Counted from the stretch's first letter, positions 35,053 to 46,825 are shown. The stretch is DNA of 64,000 nucleotides from Suttonella sp. R2A3 (GCF_021513215.1 NZ_CP090975.1:613501-677500); one strand, 5' to 3'. The notes: a model not told the origin generated them from the letters alone. A program made the numbers and translations.

Positions 35053-35919
35053 TTATTTCGTAGTCGATGATTGCCCATGTATCAGTGCTGAAGGTGTCAC
35101 CCCAAAATGGCGGCGAAAAGCCTGAATAAAGTTTGAAGGATGGCGATAACCACAGCGATAAGCGGTTTCCCCAATACTCAGACGATCCTCGCCAAGTGCA
35201 CTTAGCGCCCGTTGCATACGCGCATTTTGCAGCCACTGCTGCGCCGAACACTGAAAATATTCTCGCACCTTACGCTGCAAGGTGCGCGATGAGATATGCA
35301 AGTGTTCCGCCACCATGTGCACTTCCACATTGCCTTGGGATAACACTTCATCGAGTGCCCGGCATAATAGCTCCCGCTGCGGCTGATAGTCCGTTGATTT
35401 AGTCGCGCTTTGTCCTGCTAAATCACAAGCATAACGCTGCCAGCAATCATGAAGCAAAGCAATCGCCTGCATGTCTTGCTCGAGTGCGTGCGGTTCATTG
35501 TGTTCGAGCAACTGATCGGCGCGTTGTTGCAACCGTTCATCGAGTGGCCATTGACGGACGGTTTGCTGATGCAGTGTACGATCATACGGATCAAACCAAC
35601 GCTCTAAGCCGCTTAGTGTCAACTTACGTACCGCTTCACCGCAACACAGATGACGGCTAAATAATTGCGTTTGACCCACGCTGATCATTATAGCTGTGCC
35701 CTGCTTACCGGCTTCGACATGATAGGCTTCTTGTCCGAGATTAAATCGCACGCTGCCACGCAGTAGCAACACAAAGGCAATATAAGGACTAACCAATTGA
35801 TGAAAGCTACAATCCTGCTGCGCGCAGAACTCACCACCATGGATACGGATGCCACTGTGGAGCTGGTTAAACTGATAATCTTTGTTCAAAATAGGGGCTA
35901 TTGGTGTTGTGTCGTTCAT
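35053..35919 (-). CDS. AraC-family transcriptional regulator (PchR/YbtA-like)
   Basis: 288 residues. A C-terminal pair of helix-turn-helix motifs occupies about 190-285 (VEVHMVAEHLHISSRTLQRK, then GETAYRCGYRHPSNFIQAFR, FGVTPSA). The N-terminal region (GSVRFNLGQEAYHVEAGKQG) resembles the cupin-like part of siderophore-responsive regulators. It is divergent from a TonB receptor gene with a Fur-like site between them, the arrangement of PchR, YbtA and related activators that sense ferric siderophore. Likely function: activation of the receptor and esterase genes. Effector unknown. Confidence 0.85.
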   Translation of the reverse strand: MNDTTPIAPILNKDYQFNQLHSGIRIHGGEFCAQQDCSFHQLVSPYIAFVLLLRGSVRFNLGQEAYHVEAGKQGTAIMISVGQTQLFSRHLCCGEAVRKLTLSGLERWFDPYDRTLHQQTVRQWPLDERLQQRADQLLEHNEPHALEQDMQAIALLHDCWQRYACDLAGQSATKSTDYQPQRELLCRALDEVLSQGNVEVHMVAEHLHISSRTLQRKVREYFQCSAQQWLQNARMQRALSALGEDRLSIGETAYRCGYRHPSNFIQAFRRHFGVTPSALIHGQSSTTK

Positions 35920-35982
35920 GCAATATGCTTTGTCGTGGTTGCAATGTTATTTGCCGCATGAAAGATGAGTGCTTCTGTAAAA

Positions 35983-36001
35983 TGTAATCGTTATCATTTA
36001 A
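35983..36001 (+). promoter_or_regulatory. Fur-box-like site upstream of the second TonB receptor
   Basis: TGTAATCGTTATCATTTAA agrees with the Fur consensus at 11 of 19 positions with the right half TTATCATT well conserved. It ends about 13 nt before the GTG start, in the divergent gap with the AraC gene. Confidence 0.5.
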
Positions 36002-36014
36002 TCCGGAGCACGCA

Positions 36015-38128
36015 GTGTATCACAAACTTAGCCTTATCACCTTAACTGCTGTTATCAGCGCCAATATCTACGCACAAGCCCAACAAAACAATAGTAAATC
36101 CTCTCGTTTAGATGCGATTACTGTTGAAGGAAACAGCTTATATGGCGTCTTGCCCAGCGAAGGTAGCAATTCTTATACGTTAGAAGCAGCCACCGTGGGC
36201 ACAAAAATCCCCGCATCGGTTCGTGATATCCCACAATCTGTAAGTATTATCACCCAAAAAGCGATTCGCGACCACAATGCCAACACTTTTGATCGCTTAG
36301 CCGCGAAAACGCCAGGGTTGCGCGTTTTGGAAAACGATGAAGGTCGTTCATCTGTGTACGCCCGAGGCTACGAATACGATGAATATAACGTCGATGGCTT
36401 ACCGGCTCAAATGCAAAGTATCAACGGAACGCTCCCCTCATTAGCAGCATTTGACCGTGTGGAAGTTATGCGCGGACCATCAGGATTATTTAACAGCGCT
36501 GGTGAAATGGGGGGATTGTTAATTTTGTCCGCAAACGCCCTACCCACGATTTCTCCGGCAATGTAGAAGCCATGGGCGGTAATTTTGGCCAATATCGTTT
36601 AGGCGCAGACGTGGGGGGCGCACTCAATAGCAGTGGTAGTGTTCGCGGACGCGCATTAGTCAATGCCAATGGCGTTACGCCAGAAGCCTCCGATGGACGT
36701 AACCATACAGAAGTCTTCTATGGTGCGCTAGATATTGATCTCGCTGAGCGTACCACGCTTGGTTTGGGTTATCTCTATCAAATGCGTAACCTAAGAGCTG
36801 ATAACGGCCTACCAACGGCTGATAAAAATGGCAGGTTATTACCACTACCTAATAATGATTTTTATGGCACTGATTGGAATGATTTTTCGATGCACAGTCA
36901 TGATGTGTTCGCCGATCTTAAGCATGAATTCGACAACGGTGGCTATGGTAAAGTTGGCCTGCGTTATTCCGATCGTAGCAGCGAGATGAATTATGCATTT
37001 AGCGGAACGAATCTTAAGCCCAATGGCAGTTTTACCGGTTCCGGTTTTGGGGGCGATGTGCAACAACAAGCCTTTGCTTTTGATACCAGCTACAGTCAGC
37101 CGTTTGCTGCCTGGGGTAATGTCAGCGAATATGTGATTGGTGCGGATATTAACCGTATGACCACCCAAACCCAACGAGGACGAGCAAAATTCCCTAATAT
37201 GACCCTTGATAGCCTGCACAATCTACCACAGCGCGACATCTTAGATATTGCACGTACCAGTGGCAAAGGCTATAGCAACATGGAAGAAACGCTTACCGAT
37301 TACGGTGTGTACGGCAAGCTCACCTTACGCCCCATCCAACCGCTTGCTATCATAGTTGGTGGACGCTTAAGTCATTGGAATATTGAGGCTCAAGATCACG
37401 TCAAAAAGAGCGAACAGAGCCGCAGCGAGAGTGCACGCTTTACCGGCTATGGTGGTGCTGTCCTCGATATCAACGATAACCACAGTCTCTATGCCAGTTA
37501 CTCATCGCTTTATAGCCCACAAACGTCGTTGGATAAAAATGGCAATATCATGAAGGCTCGCCAAGGCCAACAATATGAAGTAGGTATTAAAGGCAGTTAC
37601 GCCGGTGATCGCCTGCAAACACGCCTGTCCTTATTCCAACTCACCGACCGTCATGCTGAAGCACCAGTACCCAATGAGAATTATAGTGCGGCAATCGGCA
37701 AACGAACGGTTAAAGGGATTGAAGCGGAAATCAATGGTGAAATCACCCCGCAATGGACCATCAGCGCTGGGTATACCCACCTGAAAACCGAAGTTGATTT
37801 AGAAGGTGATCGTCAAGACGGCTTTTTCCTACTCATGCCGCGACATAGTGGCAACCTTTGGACAACCTATAAAGTCAACGATCAATGGACTGTTGGTGGC
37901 GGTATTACGGCGATGAGTGGCTTCGAATCTTCGCAAAAAGTAAGCACTTCAGGTTATGCAACCGTTGACGCCATGCTTGCCTATAACGTTAATGATAACC
38001 TACACGTCCAGTTAAACATCAACAATCTACTTGATCGCAACTACTACAAGCGTGTGGGTTCAAAAGGCACCTTTAATATGCCAGGTGAAGGACGCAGCGT
38101 TACTACCAGCCTGCGCTACGACTTTTAA
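36015..38128 (+). pseudogene. TonB-dependent siderophore receptor interrupted by a frameshift at a G6 run (possibly phase-variable)
   Basis: Two frames together encode a full receptor of about 704 residues. The first part (36015-36566) has a signal peptide (cleavage after about Ala20), TonB box DAITVEG, and plug blocks VRDIPQSVSIIT and FDRVEVMRGPSGLFNSAGEMGG. The second (from about 36514) resumes as IVNFVRKRPTHDFSGNVEAM and the whole barrel, ending NNLLDRNYYKRVG and a terminal Phe. The frame changes within ATGGGGGGATT (G run 36509-36514): seven or four Gs would restore reading. This is a FhuA/FpvA-type siderophore receptor gene, either off, mutated or misread. GTG start with GGAG 6 nt upstream. 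Confidence 0.85.
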
Positions 38129-39009
38129 TGTTGTTACGACTATTCGCTATTTTGGCTATGTTGTGGCTAACCACCCAAACGATCGCAGCCGCCTCTTGGC
38201 GGCCAGCGACTTTATCTGGTGTGGATGAAACCATACTGCACTCCAGCCACACCGAGCGCGATTACCGTATTCAAATCGCCGCCATTGGCAAACAACCGGC
38301 ACAAGGTTATCCCGTTTTGGTCTTACTTGATGGCGATTTAATGCTGCCGCTTGCCGCACTAATGATGCAATCACTGTCTTTTCAGCCGTATTATCAACAA
38401 GGCATTTTACTGGTTGGCGTAGGCTATCCCGGTGGTAATCTCTATGACCTTGAAGCACGAGCAAAAGATTACACCCCGCCCATTCAAGACCACAGCACAG
38501 ACGGAAAATATGGTGGTGGTGCTGATTTTCAGCAATTTATCACCCAGGAATTATTCACAGAAATCAGTCGGAACTATCCAATCAACCGCAATAAAACCGC
38601 GCTCATGGGCCATTCTTTCGGTGGCTTATTTGCCTTATATAACCTTTTTAACGACGACAAGACGTTTCAAAGTTATCTGATTGCCAGTCCATCAATTTGG
38701 TGGGCTGAGCAGCGCATTTTGGCCGATGAAGGCAAACGACAAAACGCGCCAGCGTTTATCCGCTTGAGCGTTGGCGAATACGAACAGGCATCAAATCCAC
38801 AACATCCTGACAGTCGCGAACAAGCGGCGAAAAAGCAGGCGCGACAAATGGTTGATCAGGTAACCGTACTCACTGAGCGCTTACAAAACCGCTTTCCTGA
38901 AGCAGTAATTAGCAACAAAATTTATGCCGAAAAAACACACGGATCCGTCATCCCAAGCAGTCTTCAAGATAGCGTCATTGCGCTATACGATTATTGGTAT
39001 CGTGACTAG
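38128..39009 (+). CDS. Periplasmic alpha/beta hydrolase, IroE/Fes-type siderophore esterase
   Basis: 293 residues with an N-terminal signal sequence (LFAILAMLWLTTQTIAAA). Esterase-D-like fold: LVLLDGDLM, VGVGYPGGNLYDLEARAKDYTP is the substrate-side region seen in IroE and related enzymes, nucleophile elbow GHSFGG with Ser163, and a His in KTHGSV near the end. Its ATG shares one base with the receptor stop, so the two are coupled. Inference: it cleaves the ester backbone of a tricatecholate-type siderophore in the periplasm after uptake by the upstream receptor. Confidence 0.82.
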   Translation: MLLRLFAILAMLWLTTQTIAAASWRPATLSGVDETILHSSHTERDYRIQIAAIGKQPAQGYPVLVLLDGDLMLPLAALMMQSLSFQPYYQQGILLVGVGYPGGNLYDLEARAKDYTPPIQDHSTDGKYGGGADFQQFITQELFTEISRNYPINRNKTALMGHSFGGLFALYNLFNDDKTFQSYLIASPSIWWAEQRILADEGKRQNAPAFIRLSVGEYEQASNPQHPDSREQAAKKQARQMVDQVTVLTERLQNRFPEAVISNKIYAEKTHGSVIPSSLQDSVIALYDYWYRD

Positions 39010-39168
39010 CTCACAAAATAATACAGAAAGCGAGATGACATGCGCCGTGCGTGTATCAGATGCCATAAAAAAACAGCTACATTTAGCGTTCTCTCATAAC
39101 TATGACGCCTATATCCTGCATCCATGCAGACGGCATTCTCTATTATTTTAAAAATAACCCTAGCAAAA

Positions 39169-39831
39169 TCAGAGGGATGATCCAGAAAAGAGCGCAACAC
39201 AACCAATGACTTGTATATGAACATTGTTCAAACGCTGCGATAAAGAATTCTGTAATCCTTGCAGATCATCATTTTCGTTCGTGAAAATGCCCTTCTTATT
39301 GTAGATTTTCATTAATCGACGTGCCGCCCAATTACGCGTGACCCCGCCTTGTAGAATGGTCGAACCAAACACCTTACATCCTGGCTTCATCAATTTTTGC
39401 AGGTGGTCAAGGATAACCATTTTATTTGTAATCGCACCTGGAACACAGTGAAACAAATAGTTTATCCCAATAGAATCGAAAGGTTCTATATCATAATCAA
39501 TAGACTCAAGAACATTTTGCACGTAGGTTTCTGGTTCATATCTGACAAGACGATTAGAAGCAAAATCCAGAGTATTTGGATTTAAATCCATCAGCGCAAT
39601 ACGTGGTTTATCTGATGGAAATGTACAACGATCCGGGAAATACCCCGTACCGACGCCAACCTCCAAATGATTATTGGAAATATTGGCATCATAAAGGGCT
39701 TCTATTCTTGGTGAAGGGCATTTCCAAATATAATTATTTGAAATACCCAGCACAACTATATCATAAATTGACAATACTCTAGGTGTATAAACAGCTTGAC
39801 CAGCTTTTACGGCATCATCAGATGGCTTCAT
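39169..39831 (-). CDS. Class I SAM-dependent methyltransferase
   Basis: 220 residues. SAM-binding motif I reads HLEVGVGTGYF, followed by ALMDLNPNTLDFA (motif II acidic residue), DSIGINYLFHCVPG (motif III/IV) and a long C-terminal region with ILDHLQKLMKPGCKVFGST. Codon use is more AT-rich than the neighbouring recC. It is a single gene facing the esterase and has only a weak ribosome site. Its place beside siderophore genes hints at small-molecule methylation, but the substrate is unknown. Confidence 0.75.
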   Translation of the reverse strand: MKPSDDAVKAGQAVYTPRVLSIYDIVVLGISNNYIWKCPSPRIEALYDANISNNHLEVGVGTGYFPDRCTFPSDKPRIALMDLNPNTLDFASNRLVRYEPETYVQNVLESIDYDIEPFDSIGINYLFHCVPGAITNKMVILDHLQKLMKPGCKVFGSTILQGGVTRNWAARRLMKIYNKKGIFTNENDDLQGLQNSLSQRLNNVHIQVIGCVALFSGSSL

Positions 39832-39859
39832 TAAATGGATTACCTAATTTATATTAAGG

Positions 39860-39893
39860 ACAAAAATTAGCCTGCTGATGAATCTCAGCAGGC
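39860..39893 (-). terminator. Terminator of the mutS-recC transcript
   Basis: On the minus strand GCCTGCTGA, 6-nt loop, TCAGCAGGC (39893-39870), a perfect 9-bp stem, then TAATTTTTG. It is about 190 nt after the recC stop. Confidence 0.75.
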
Positions 39894-40020
39894 ATGTGTA
39901 TAACAGATTTGTTACTCACCCTATTTTACCATAGGATATTCTCAAGAAATCTTTCCTTCTAAGAAGATTTTTAAAATAAAAATGAAAGAATATTAAGAAA
40001 AAATAGGACAAATGAATATT

Positions 40021-40072
40021 CGGCAGATTCAACCAGCAAGTGCAACAGTGTGATTGTTAGTTGAATCTACCG
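40021..40072. repeat. 13-bp inverted repeat next to the recC stop
   Basis: CGGCAGATTCAAC (40021-40033) and GTTGAATCTACCG (40060-40072) are inverted copies with one mismatch, enclosing 26 nt. No T run follows on either strand, so it does not look like a terminator. It lies between recC and the terminator at 39870. Confidence 0.7.
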
Positions 40073-40082
40073 TAGAAAATAG

Positions 40083-43000
40083 TCAATCAAGAACTACGCT
40101 ATGTACCCAAATAGGTGCGTAGAGTGTCTCGGTATAGCGCTCTGCGGTTGCTTCAATGAGGCGGTCAATCGTTTCAGGCTCATGCCCTCGGGTCAGTAGC
40201 ACAAAAGCTTCTAGGTTATCGCTTAAATAGTCGTTTTTGCGCCAATTTTTGATGGTACTTTTCAGCTTAGCGTTATCACCCAGTTTTTTAGGGTCAGCGT
40301 AGCTGTAGCCGACTTCAATCGGCAATAACCACAAATCATGCTGGCTGTATTGCCAAACCTGCAACCAAGGCGTGAGTAGCGCCATAGCGTCCTCAGGAGC
40401 ACTAAAGCGTATCAATTGATCATCGTAAGCGCAAAACGTCTCACCACGCCCACCGGCAATATGCCACAATAAATGATGCAGCCAAACGCTCAATAGATGC
40501 TTATCTTTAGCTTTACCCGGAATAATTAACCCCCATTCGGCGCGATTAATCGGCTCTGGCAACACTGCACTGATATTAAGCGCCGCGACTTTTAGGGTTT
40601 GTTCAGCACAAGACGTTAAATCATTTCCCTGAGTAGCCTGTAAGAGCTTATTGCGGCGTTGCGCTAACGCAGTACGCTCATGCTCTAACGTCAGCTGCCC
40701 ACTGATGCCTGCAGGAAGCAACGGCAAATAAGACAGTCGTTTATCTTCTGGATGTTCAATGAGCTGCTGCATCAGTTGATAGCGCTGCAGGCCATCAAGC
40801 GCCAGAGGTTCTAAAATCGGTAGCGGCGCCAAGCTTTCGCTCAAATAAATATTCAACGCACGCGCTAAAGCTGCTGCAGGACGCTGTAAGTCGCTGATGA
40901 TTCTTCGTAGGGTGATATTTTGCGGCGTTAATTCGCTAAGCTCAGATAAATTCGGCGCAGCCTTTAAAGGCATAAAAGCGCTGGGGGTGTTGGCACGTGA
41001 GGGTTGGTCTTTTTTGTGCTGCAGCATCTCACATACGCTATGCCACAGTGGCGCGGGATGCGCGCGACGCTGATCAGCATGAAACGGATCAGCACCATGA
41101 TCGATACTGATTGTTTCTGCTTGTTTACCCAATACATCCTGACAGTATTGCGCTAATTCAGCAATCGGTGCGGCAAGCATTTGTTTTTCCTGACTGCGCT
41201 CAACGTAAGCATTGTAATAAATCCAACACGTTTCTTGTGCGTTCAAAACAATATCGAGTAAGGCTGCAAGGTCATCCTGCTCAGGCTTATGATCGCCAAT
41301 ACGCGCTTGATCAATAGCCATCAGGTCGTAACGATCTTCAGGAGGATTAGAAGGAAAGCGCGTGATATCCACATCCACCAAGGCAATCAGTTTATACGGC
41401 AAAGAGCGTAGCGCGGTTAAACTACCAATCGTAATCACCCCCGAGGGTTCTGAACGGCTGCGTTCATTACTCAACTGCTGCGCAAGATCATCAAGCACAA
41501 AACGCAGCGCCACATCAGGAACGGTGGCTTCTTTGCCGTCTTGAGCGTCTTCTAAAGCGAGAATATGTTGGCGCAGGTCGTGTATCGCTTGGGTGATCGT
41601 TTGCATCGCACTGGTGTGTGCGGCAAAAGCAAATTGTTCGTGTAGACAGTACTCAATATCATCTAACCAATCAAGTAGTGGCGCTTTCTCAGCAGAGCGT
41701 TGCTGCTGTGCTTGCCAATGATTGACCAGACGACACAACGCATTGATCGCCTGACGGTCAGGCATCATGATTGACGGTTGTGGCACAATTGTTTGCTGAT
41801 AAAGCGGCGCATCGGGCATCAATAACCCAGTGACCAAACGATCTAGCGCATAACAAAAACTGAATCGATAATCATCGTCTTGTTCATCGAGCGTTTGTGC
41901 GAGCTGCGCCTCATTAAATCCGCGACGAAACCCGGCCTCGACCAGCGCATCAGTCATTCGCCCCATCGCCTCAGGCGACACATCGAGCATCGCGCAGACT
42001 TCATCGTTAAGCAACCAGCCCAACACACTTTCTGCATCAAACCGACCATGAATGAGATCAAACCATCCAACCACTGCGTCCCACAAACGCGCCGCATCTG
42101 GCGGCGTCACCCCGGTAATTTGTGCGGGTAAATAATAACCATCGTAGCGTCCATTAAGCGGAAAAACCGCGCTAATCACCCCATACGCGTCTTCAACATC
42201 CGGCAGAACGACCAAGATATCGGAGAGTGTTCGTGAGTCATCTTCATGAAGCCACTCAACGATATCCCCACGCAGTGCTTCAAGCTGACGCATTAAGCCA
42301 TGACAGCCATTGATGCGCAAAGAATGATCATCTTGATCAATATCGGCGAGCAACCCCGGGGTAAGGTTACGAATTTCTTGTTGTAACACGCCAAGTAAGC
42401 TTTCTTGTGGTGGTGGATCGTCTAAATCGATAAAGCAAGTATGCGCCTGGCTGCCGTTTTGCAACGGTTCCAGCAAGCGAAATAGGTCGCGTTGTTGCTT
42501 ACCCCAGCGTGAAAATAAAGGGTGTATGCTGCTGCGGTGTTGTGAATCATCAATCGCGCCATAGAGCAGCTGTTTTTGCAGATAATGATCATCAACCATA
42601 TCGCCAAAATAGCCTAGCGATGGTGTGTGGTAGAACACATCCACCGTAATATACTGTCCTAAGCGTACTAAGGTTTCGATCAGTTCTTTGCTCACGCGTT
42701 CAAACCCAAAAACCATCACATGCTTTGGTAAGCGCGCTACTGCTTCAGCATCACTCGCAAGCTGCTGCCAGAATGTTTCATGACGTGCCTGGCGCGTTGC
42801 ATACGCCTCAGCAAAACAACGCATCCACAATTCATATTGCGCACGCGCGACCAGTTCATAATGCGTTTGTTGCCATGGCAGCAGTGGCTCATCTAATGAA
42901 ACCAAATCGCTTAAGGCAACCTCACCTTTTTGCCACTGATCCAACCAATCCGGGCGCATGGTTAAATAGCGTGTAAACACCTGTGCAAAATGCACCGCGA

Positions 43001-43409
43001 GTTGCCAAAGACGATCCGCGCGCTGTTCGTCGTTTTCAGCATCCGCACTTAGCTGGGTGAGCAACTTTCTCGTTGTGCTATCTTCAGCAAATAAGTGATC
43101 TGCGGCGCTCAATTCTGCAAACAAACGCCACTGCATCGCAGTATTCGATAGCGGTGCATATTCTTGCACAAACCGCTCACCTTGTGCGCGTTCAACCAAC
43201 GGATGGAAAAACATCCCCCAGAATTGTGCATCAATCATTGAGGCAATACCGTTGCGCTGTGCTACGCGATCAAGCAACCAATCGCGCACGCTCATTGACG
43301 GCACAATCACGCTGTGACGGGTAAAAGGATCCTTGGTTGATTGATTTAAGCGCGTGATAAAAGCATTAACTAAATGATTTAAATCGGTGGCACGCGTAAA
43401 GGTAATCAT
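40083..43409 (-). CDS. recC: Exodeoxyribonuclease V subunit gamma RecC
   Basis: Chi-recognition subunit of the RecBCD helicase-nuclease for double-strand break repair. 1108 residues (E. coli 1122). The N-terminal helicase-like part has [29 protein letters not shown] and LFGFERVS-type [15 protein letters not shown]; the middle has [19 protein letters not shown] and [12 protein letters not shown]. There is no functional Walker A, as normal for RecC. The start overlaps the mutS stop by 4 nt. recB and recD are not in this window. Confidence 0.93.
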   Translation of the reverse strand: MITFTRATDLNHLVNAFITRLNQSTKDPFTRHSVIVPSMSVRDWLLDRVAQRNGIASMIDAQFWGMFFHPLVERAQGERFVQEYAPLSNTAMQWRLFAELSAADHLFAEDSTTRKLLTQLSADAENDEQRADRLWQLAVHFAQVFTRYLTMRPDWLDQWQKGEVALSDLVSLDEPLLPWQQTHYELVARAQYELWMRCFAEAYATRQARHETFWQQLASDAEAVARLPKHVMVFGFERVSKELIETLVRLGQYITVDVFYHTPSLGYFGDMVDDHYLQKQLLYGAIDDSQHRSSIHPLFSRWGKQQRDLFRLLEPLQNGSQAHTCFIDLDDPPPQESLLGVLQQEIRNLTPGLLADIDQDDHSLRINGCHGLMRQLEALRGDIVEWLHEDDSRTLSDILVVLPDVEDAYGVISAVFPLNGRYDGYYLPAQITGVTPPDAARLWDAVVGWFDLIHGRFDAESVLGWLLNDEVCAMLDVSPEAMGRMTDALVEAGFRRGFNEAQLAQTLDEQDDDYRFSFCYALDRLVTGLLMPDAPLYQQTIVPQPSIMMPDRQAINALCRLVNHWQAQQQRSAEKAPLLDWLDDIEYCLHEQFAFAAHTSAMQTITQAIHDLRQHILALEDAQDGKEATVPDVALRFVLDDLAQQLSNERSRSEPSGVITIGSLTALRSLPYKLIALVDVDITRFPSNPPEDRYDLMAIDQARIGDHKPEQDDLAALLDIVLNAQETCWIYYNAYVERSQEKQMLAAPIAELAQYCQDVLGKQAETISIDHGADPFHADQRRAHPAPLWHSVCEMLQHKKDQPSRANTPSAFMPLKAAPNLSELSELTPQNITLRRIISDLQRPAAALARALNIYLSESLAPLPILEPLALDGLQRYQLMQQLIEHPEDKRLSYLPLLPAGISGQLTLEHERTALAQRRNKLLQATQGNDLTSCAEQTLKVAALNISAVLPEPINRAEWGLIIPGKAKDKHLLSVWLHHLLWHIAGGRGETFCAYDDQLIRFSAPEDAMALLTPWLQVWQYSQHDLWLLPIEVGYSYADPKKLGDNAKLKSTIKNWRKNDYLSDNLEAFVLLTRGHEPETIDRLIEATAERYTETLYAPIWVHSVVLD

Positions 43410-46003
43410 GATTTTTTAAGCGCTTGCTGCCATTGGTAAAGCAATTCATGCGCCGCTTTCGGGCTCAGTTCATCAGGGTCGAGCTTATGCAGTGCATCGA
43501 GCAAAGCCGCTTCTGCCTCGTTGATTGGTGGTGCCTTAGTTTCAGGTTCTGGCTCACTGGCTAAACTGAGCATCGCTTGTGTCATACGCGTCGCGCCATG
43601 ATCGCGTTGCGCTTCTAAACGGCGCATTTTTTGCGTTGCGGTATGGATGACGGATTTTGGCACCCCAGCGAGCTTAGCCACCTGCAAACCATAGCTGCGG
43701 CTCGCCGCGCCTTCAGCAACATGGTGCATAAAGACAATCTCGTCATTATGCTCAACCGCATCCAAATGCACGTTAACGATGCTTTTATACTCATCCGCTA
43801 ATGCGGTGAGCTCAAAATAATGGGTGGCGAATAAGGTAAAAGCCGTGTTATCACGGTTGAGGTGTTCGGCTGCCGCCCAGGCAAGCGATAATCCGTCATA
43901 GGTACTGGTGCCGCGCCCTACCTCGTCCATAATCACCAAACTTTGTGCGTCAGCGTTATGTAAAATATTGGCTGTTTCGGTCATCTCAACCATAAACGTG
44001 GAACGTCCACCGGCCAAATCATCACTGGCACCAATGCGGGTAAAAATTCGGGTTAGCGACCCAATCGTTGCTTGATCAGCCGGCACATAGCAGCCAGCAT
44101 GCGCCAAAATCGCAATCAGCGCATTTTGTCGCATATAGGTCGATTTACCGCCCATATTCGGGCCGGTAATCATCAGCAGGCGACGTTTGCTGTTAAGCGT
44201 TAGATCATTAGCAATAAACGGGGTGGTTAAGCTCTGCTCGACCACCGGGTGTCGCCCACCTTGTATCGTAAATTGCGCTTTGTCGCTAAAGCGTGGGCGA
44301 CAATAGCGCCCGCTCACTGCCAATTCAGCAAATCCTGCCAGAGTGTCCAGCGCCGCTAAGGCCTCTGCCGCCCTATAAAGTGCGTCACGTTCTTGATCGA
44401 TGCGACCGAGCAGTTCTTCATAAAGCGCGTATTCTAAAGCCAGCGCATCATCACGTGCCGATAAAATACGGTCTTCGAGTTGTTTGAGCGCATCGGTGAT
44501 ATAACGCTCAGTGCTTTTTAACGTCTGACGACGAATCCAGTGAGCCGGGGCTTGTTCGGATTCACGGCGTGAGATTTCAATATAAAAGCCATGAACGCGG
44601 TTATAGCCCATCTTAAGATTGGCCAGCCCACTTTCGGCTTTTTCCTGCGCTTCCATCTCAGCAAGAATATCGCTGGCATCTTGTTCTAAGCGGTTTAGCT
44701 CATCAAGCGGCGGATGATACCCTTGCGCAAAAATCCCCCCATCTTTCGTGAGCAGCGGTGGTGCTTCAACCAAAGCGCTTGCTAAATGCGCGTGCAAGTC
44801 GGCAAAGGCATTCAATGCTGGGATAGATTGTGTGAGTAAGTCACTCGCTTGTGCTGCTTCACTGAGCAAGTCAGCACAGTGTGGGAGTTGGGCAAGCGTA
44901 TCACGCAATTGTGCCAGTTCTCGTGGACGCGCGCTCGCCATCGCCACTCGGGTAGTAATGCGTCCAATATCACAAACATGGCTCAGCAACGCGCGAATAT
45001 CTGCGCGTTGTGGCGCATCAACCAAAGCCGCCACGGCATCCAAACGTGCATTAATCTGTTGGTGATCGGTGAGTGGCTGGTTAATCCAACGTTTCAGATT
45101 TCGACTACCGGCAGCGCTTTGGCAACGGTTGATCACCCCAATCAAGCTATGCTGACTATCCCCAGATAGTGTGTATTCGAGCTCTAAATTTCGTCGCGTC
45201 GCTGCATCGAGCACAAGATATGCGTGGCGCGTTTCTTTGTGTGGCGCATTAAGCGGCGGCAGGCTTTGCCGTTGCGTATCACGCAGGTATTGCAGCAAAC
45301 ACCCTGCCACACCAAGCGCAGGATCGGTGGCACTTAGCCCAAAACCATCGAGATGTTGCACACCGTAATATTCACACAACAGCGCCAAGGCGCTGTCGGT
45401 ATCAAAATACCAATCGGGTTGACGACGAGGACGCTTTTGATCGTGATGAAGTGGCAGGCGACACGATTCTGGCATCAGAATTTCTGCGGGGCGTAAACGC
45501 TCAATCAACGCACGCAACGCCGATTCATCGAGGACTTCGCTCAACACAAATCGGGCGCTGCTGATCTCGGCATACGCTGCCACATAACCTTCAGCAGTTG
45601 GGCTAAAACACAGCAAGATATTATCGCTGTGTTCTTCGAGTAACGCGTCGTCGGTTAAGGTACCCGGGGTAATAATCCTAGTGACAGCACGTTCTACCGG
45701 CCCCTTACTCGTTGCTGGATCACCAATTTGCTCACAAATAACCGCTGACTGGCCTTGCTTAATCAGTTTAGCGACGTAGTTATCTAGTGCATGTACTGGC
45801 ACCCCAGCCATCGGAATCGGCTCACCAGCCGATTTGCCGCGCGTGGTGACGCTAATCCCAAGCAATTTTGCGCCACGGTGGGCATCTTCAAAAAACAATT
45901 CGTAGAAATCGCCCATGCGGTAAAGCACCAGCGTATCAGGGTAATCTTGTTTGATGCGTAAATATTGCTGCATCATCGGGGTATGTGCGGCAAAATTGCT
46001 CAT
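43406..46003 (-). CDS. mutS: DNA mismatch repair protein MutS
   Basis: Recognises mismatches and starts methyl-directed repair. 865 residues: mismatch-binding domain [27 protein letters not shown] (the Phe-x-Glu wedge is in DFYEL), connector, core/lever and ATPase with Walker [32 protein letters not shown] and FATHYFELT. Full length compared with E. coli (853). It overlaps recC downstream and follows suhB by 9 nt; mutS and recC together form a repair pair. Confidence 0.97.
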   Translation of the reverse strand: MSNFAAHTPMMQQYLRIKQDYPDTLVLYRMGDFYELFFEDAHRGAKLLGISVTTRGKSAGEPIPMAGVPVHALDNYVAKLIKQGQSAVICEQIGDPATSKGPVERAVTRIITPGTLTDDALLEEHSDNILLCFSPTAEGYVAAYAEISSARFVLSEVLDESALRALIERLRPAEILMPESCRLPLHHDQKRPRRQPDWYFDTDSALALLCEYYGVQHLDGFGLSATDPALGVAGCLLQYLRDTQRQSLPPLNAPHKETRHAYLVLDAATRRNLELEYTLSGDSQHSLIGVINRCQSAAGSRNLKRWINQPLTDHQQINARLDAVAALVDAPQRADIRALLSHVCDIGRITTRVAMASARPRELAQLRDTLAQLPHCADLLSEAAQASDLLTQSIPALNAFADLHAHLASALVEAPPLLTKDGGIFAQGYHPPLDELNRLEQDASDILAEMEAQEKAESGLANLKMGYNRVHGFYIEISRRESEQAPAHWIRRQTLKSTERYITDALKQLEDRILSARDDALALEYALYEELLGRIDQERDALYRAAEALAALDTLAGFAELAVSGRYCRPRFSDKAQFTIQGGRHPVVEQSLTTPFIANDLTLNSKRRLLMITGPNMGGKSTYMRQNALIAILAHAGCYVPADQATIGSLTRIFTRIGASDDLAGGRSTFMVEMTETANILHNADAQSLVIMDEVGRGTSTYDGLSLAWAAAEHLNRDNTAFTLFATHYFELTALADEYKSIVNVHLDAVEHNDEIVFMHHVAEGAASRSYGLQVAKLAGVPKSVIHTATQKMRRLEAQRDHGATRMTQAMLSLASEPEPETKAPPINEAEAALLDALHKLDPDELSPKAAHELLYQWQQALKKS

Positions 46004-46012
46004 GGGGCTGGC

Positions 46013-46825
46013 TTAGGTTGTCTCAGTGATGGTGTTCGCTTTAATCGTCGCTGCCAATACTTTATGTAAATAAGGATTCGCGCAGACAACATCGCCGTGA
46101 TCTAACATCTCATGGCCTTCTTTCAAGTCAGTCACAATCACACCGGCTTCCTGGGCGATCAATATCCCTGCGGCAATATCCCATGGATTGAGCGCCATTT
46201 CATAAAATGCATCTAAGCGTCCACAGGCGACATAACAGAGATCCAATGCAGCCGAACCGAGACGACGTAAGTCAGAGAACTCTTGGAGTAACGCCCCAAC
46301 ATAGCGTACTTGCTGATCCATCAGCTCAGGGTTTTTAAACGGAAAGCCTGTACCGATGATGCTGCGTGCTGGATCGCGTTGTGCGTTGGTGCGAATACGT
46401 CGACCATTGAGCTGCGCGCCTTGTCCGCGTGCGGCGGTAAAGAGTTCATCGTTGATCGGGTCATAAACCAGACCCACTTCTAAGCGACCATTTTTCATCA
46501 GGGCAATCGAGACCGCAAATTGCGCGATACCATGTAAGAAGTTGGCAGTGCCATCGAGTGGATCGATAATCCATTGATAGTCATCGCCACCTTTATTCGG
46601 CTTACCCTGGGTTTCGCCACTTTCCTCGCCGATAATGGTGTGTGTTGGGTACTTATCGTGCAGCACCGCTTTAATCGCGCGTTCGGCTTGTTGATCAACA
46701 ATGCTGACAAAATCGCCGGGCGATTTTTCCTGCGCCTGTATTTGCTCTAATTGGCGATAACCTTGTTGGATCACGCGCCCTGCTTCTTCGGCGGCACGTT
46801 TGGCTATAGTTAGCATCGGATGCAT
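46013..46825 (-). CDS. suhB: Inositol-1-monophosphatase family protein SuhB
   Basis: Magnesium-dependent phosphatase; in E. coli SuhB also joins the rRNA antitermination complex. 270 residues: MHPMLTIAKRAAEEAGRVI start as in E. coli, GEESGE, WIIDPLDGTANFLHG (metal-binding motif) and NPWDIAAGILIAQEAGG-like WDIAAGILIAQEAGV. The ATG at 46825 is preferred over one two codons upstream because GAGA lies 6 nt before it. Located between rho and mutS. Confidence 0.94.
   Translation of the reverse strand: MHPMLTIAKRAAEEAGRVIQQGYRQLEQIQAQEKSPGDFVSIVDQQAERAIKAVLHDKYPTHTIIGEESGETQGKPNKGGDDYQWIIDPLDGTANFLHGIAQFAVSIALMKNGRLEVGLVYDPINDELFTAARGQGAQLNGRRIRTNAQRDPARSIIGTGFPFKNPELMDQQVRYVGALLQEFSDLRRLGSAALDLCYVACGRLDAFYEMALNPWDIAAGILIAQEAGVIVTDLKEGHEMLDHGDVVCANPYLHKVLAATIKANTITETT

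Noticed and set aside
39038-39151. 38-codon frame starting MTCAVRVSDAIKK after the esterase
   Set aside because: Weak ribosome site, no homology that I recognise, and lies between convergent genes.
43406-46003. Several antisense frames across mutS
   Set aside because: Shadow frames without start signals or motifs; mutS is intact on the other strand.
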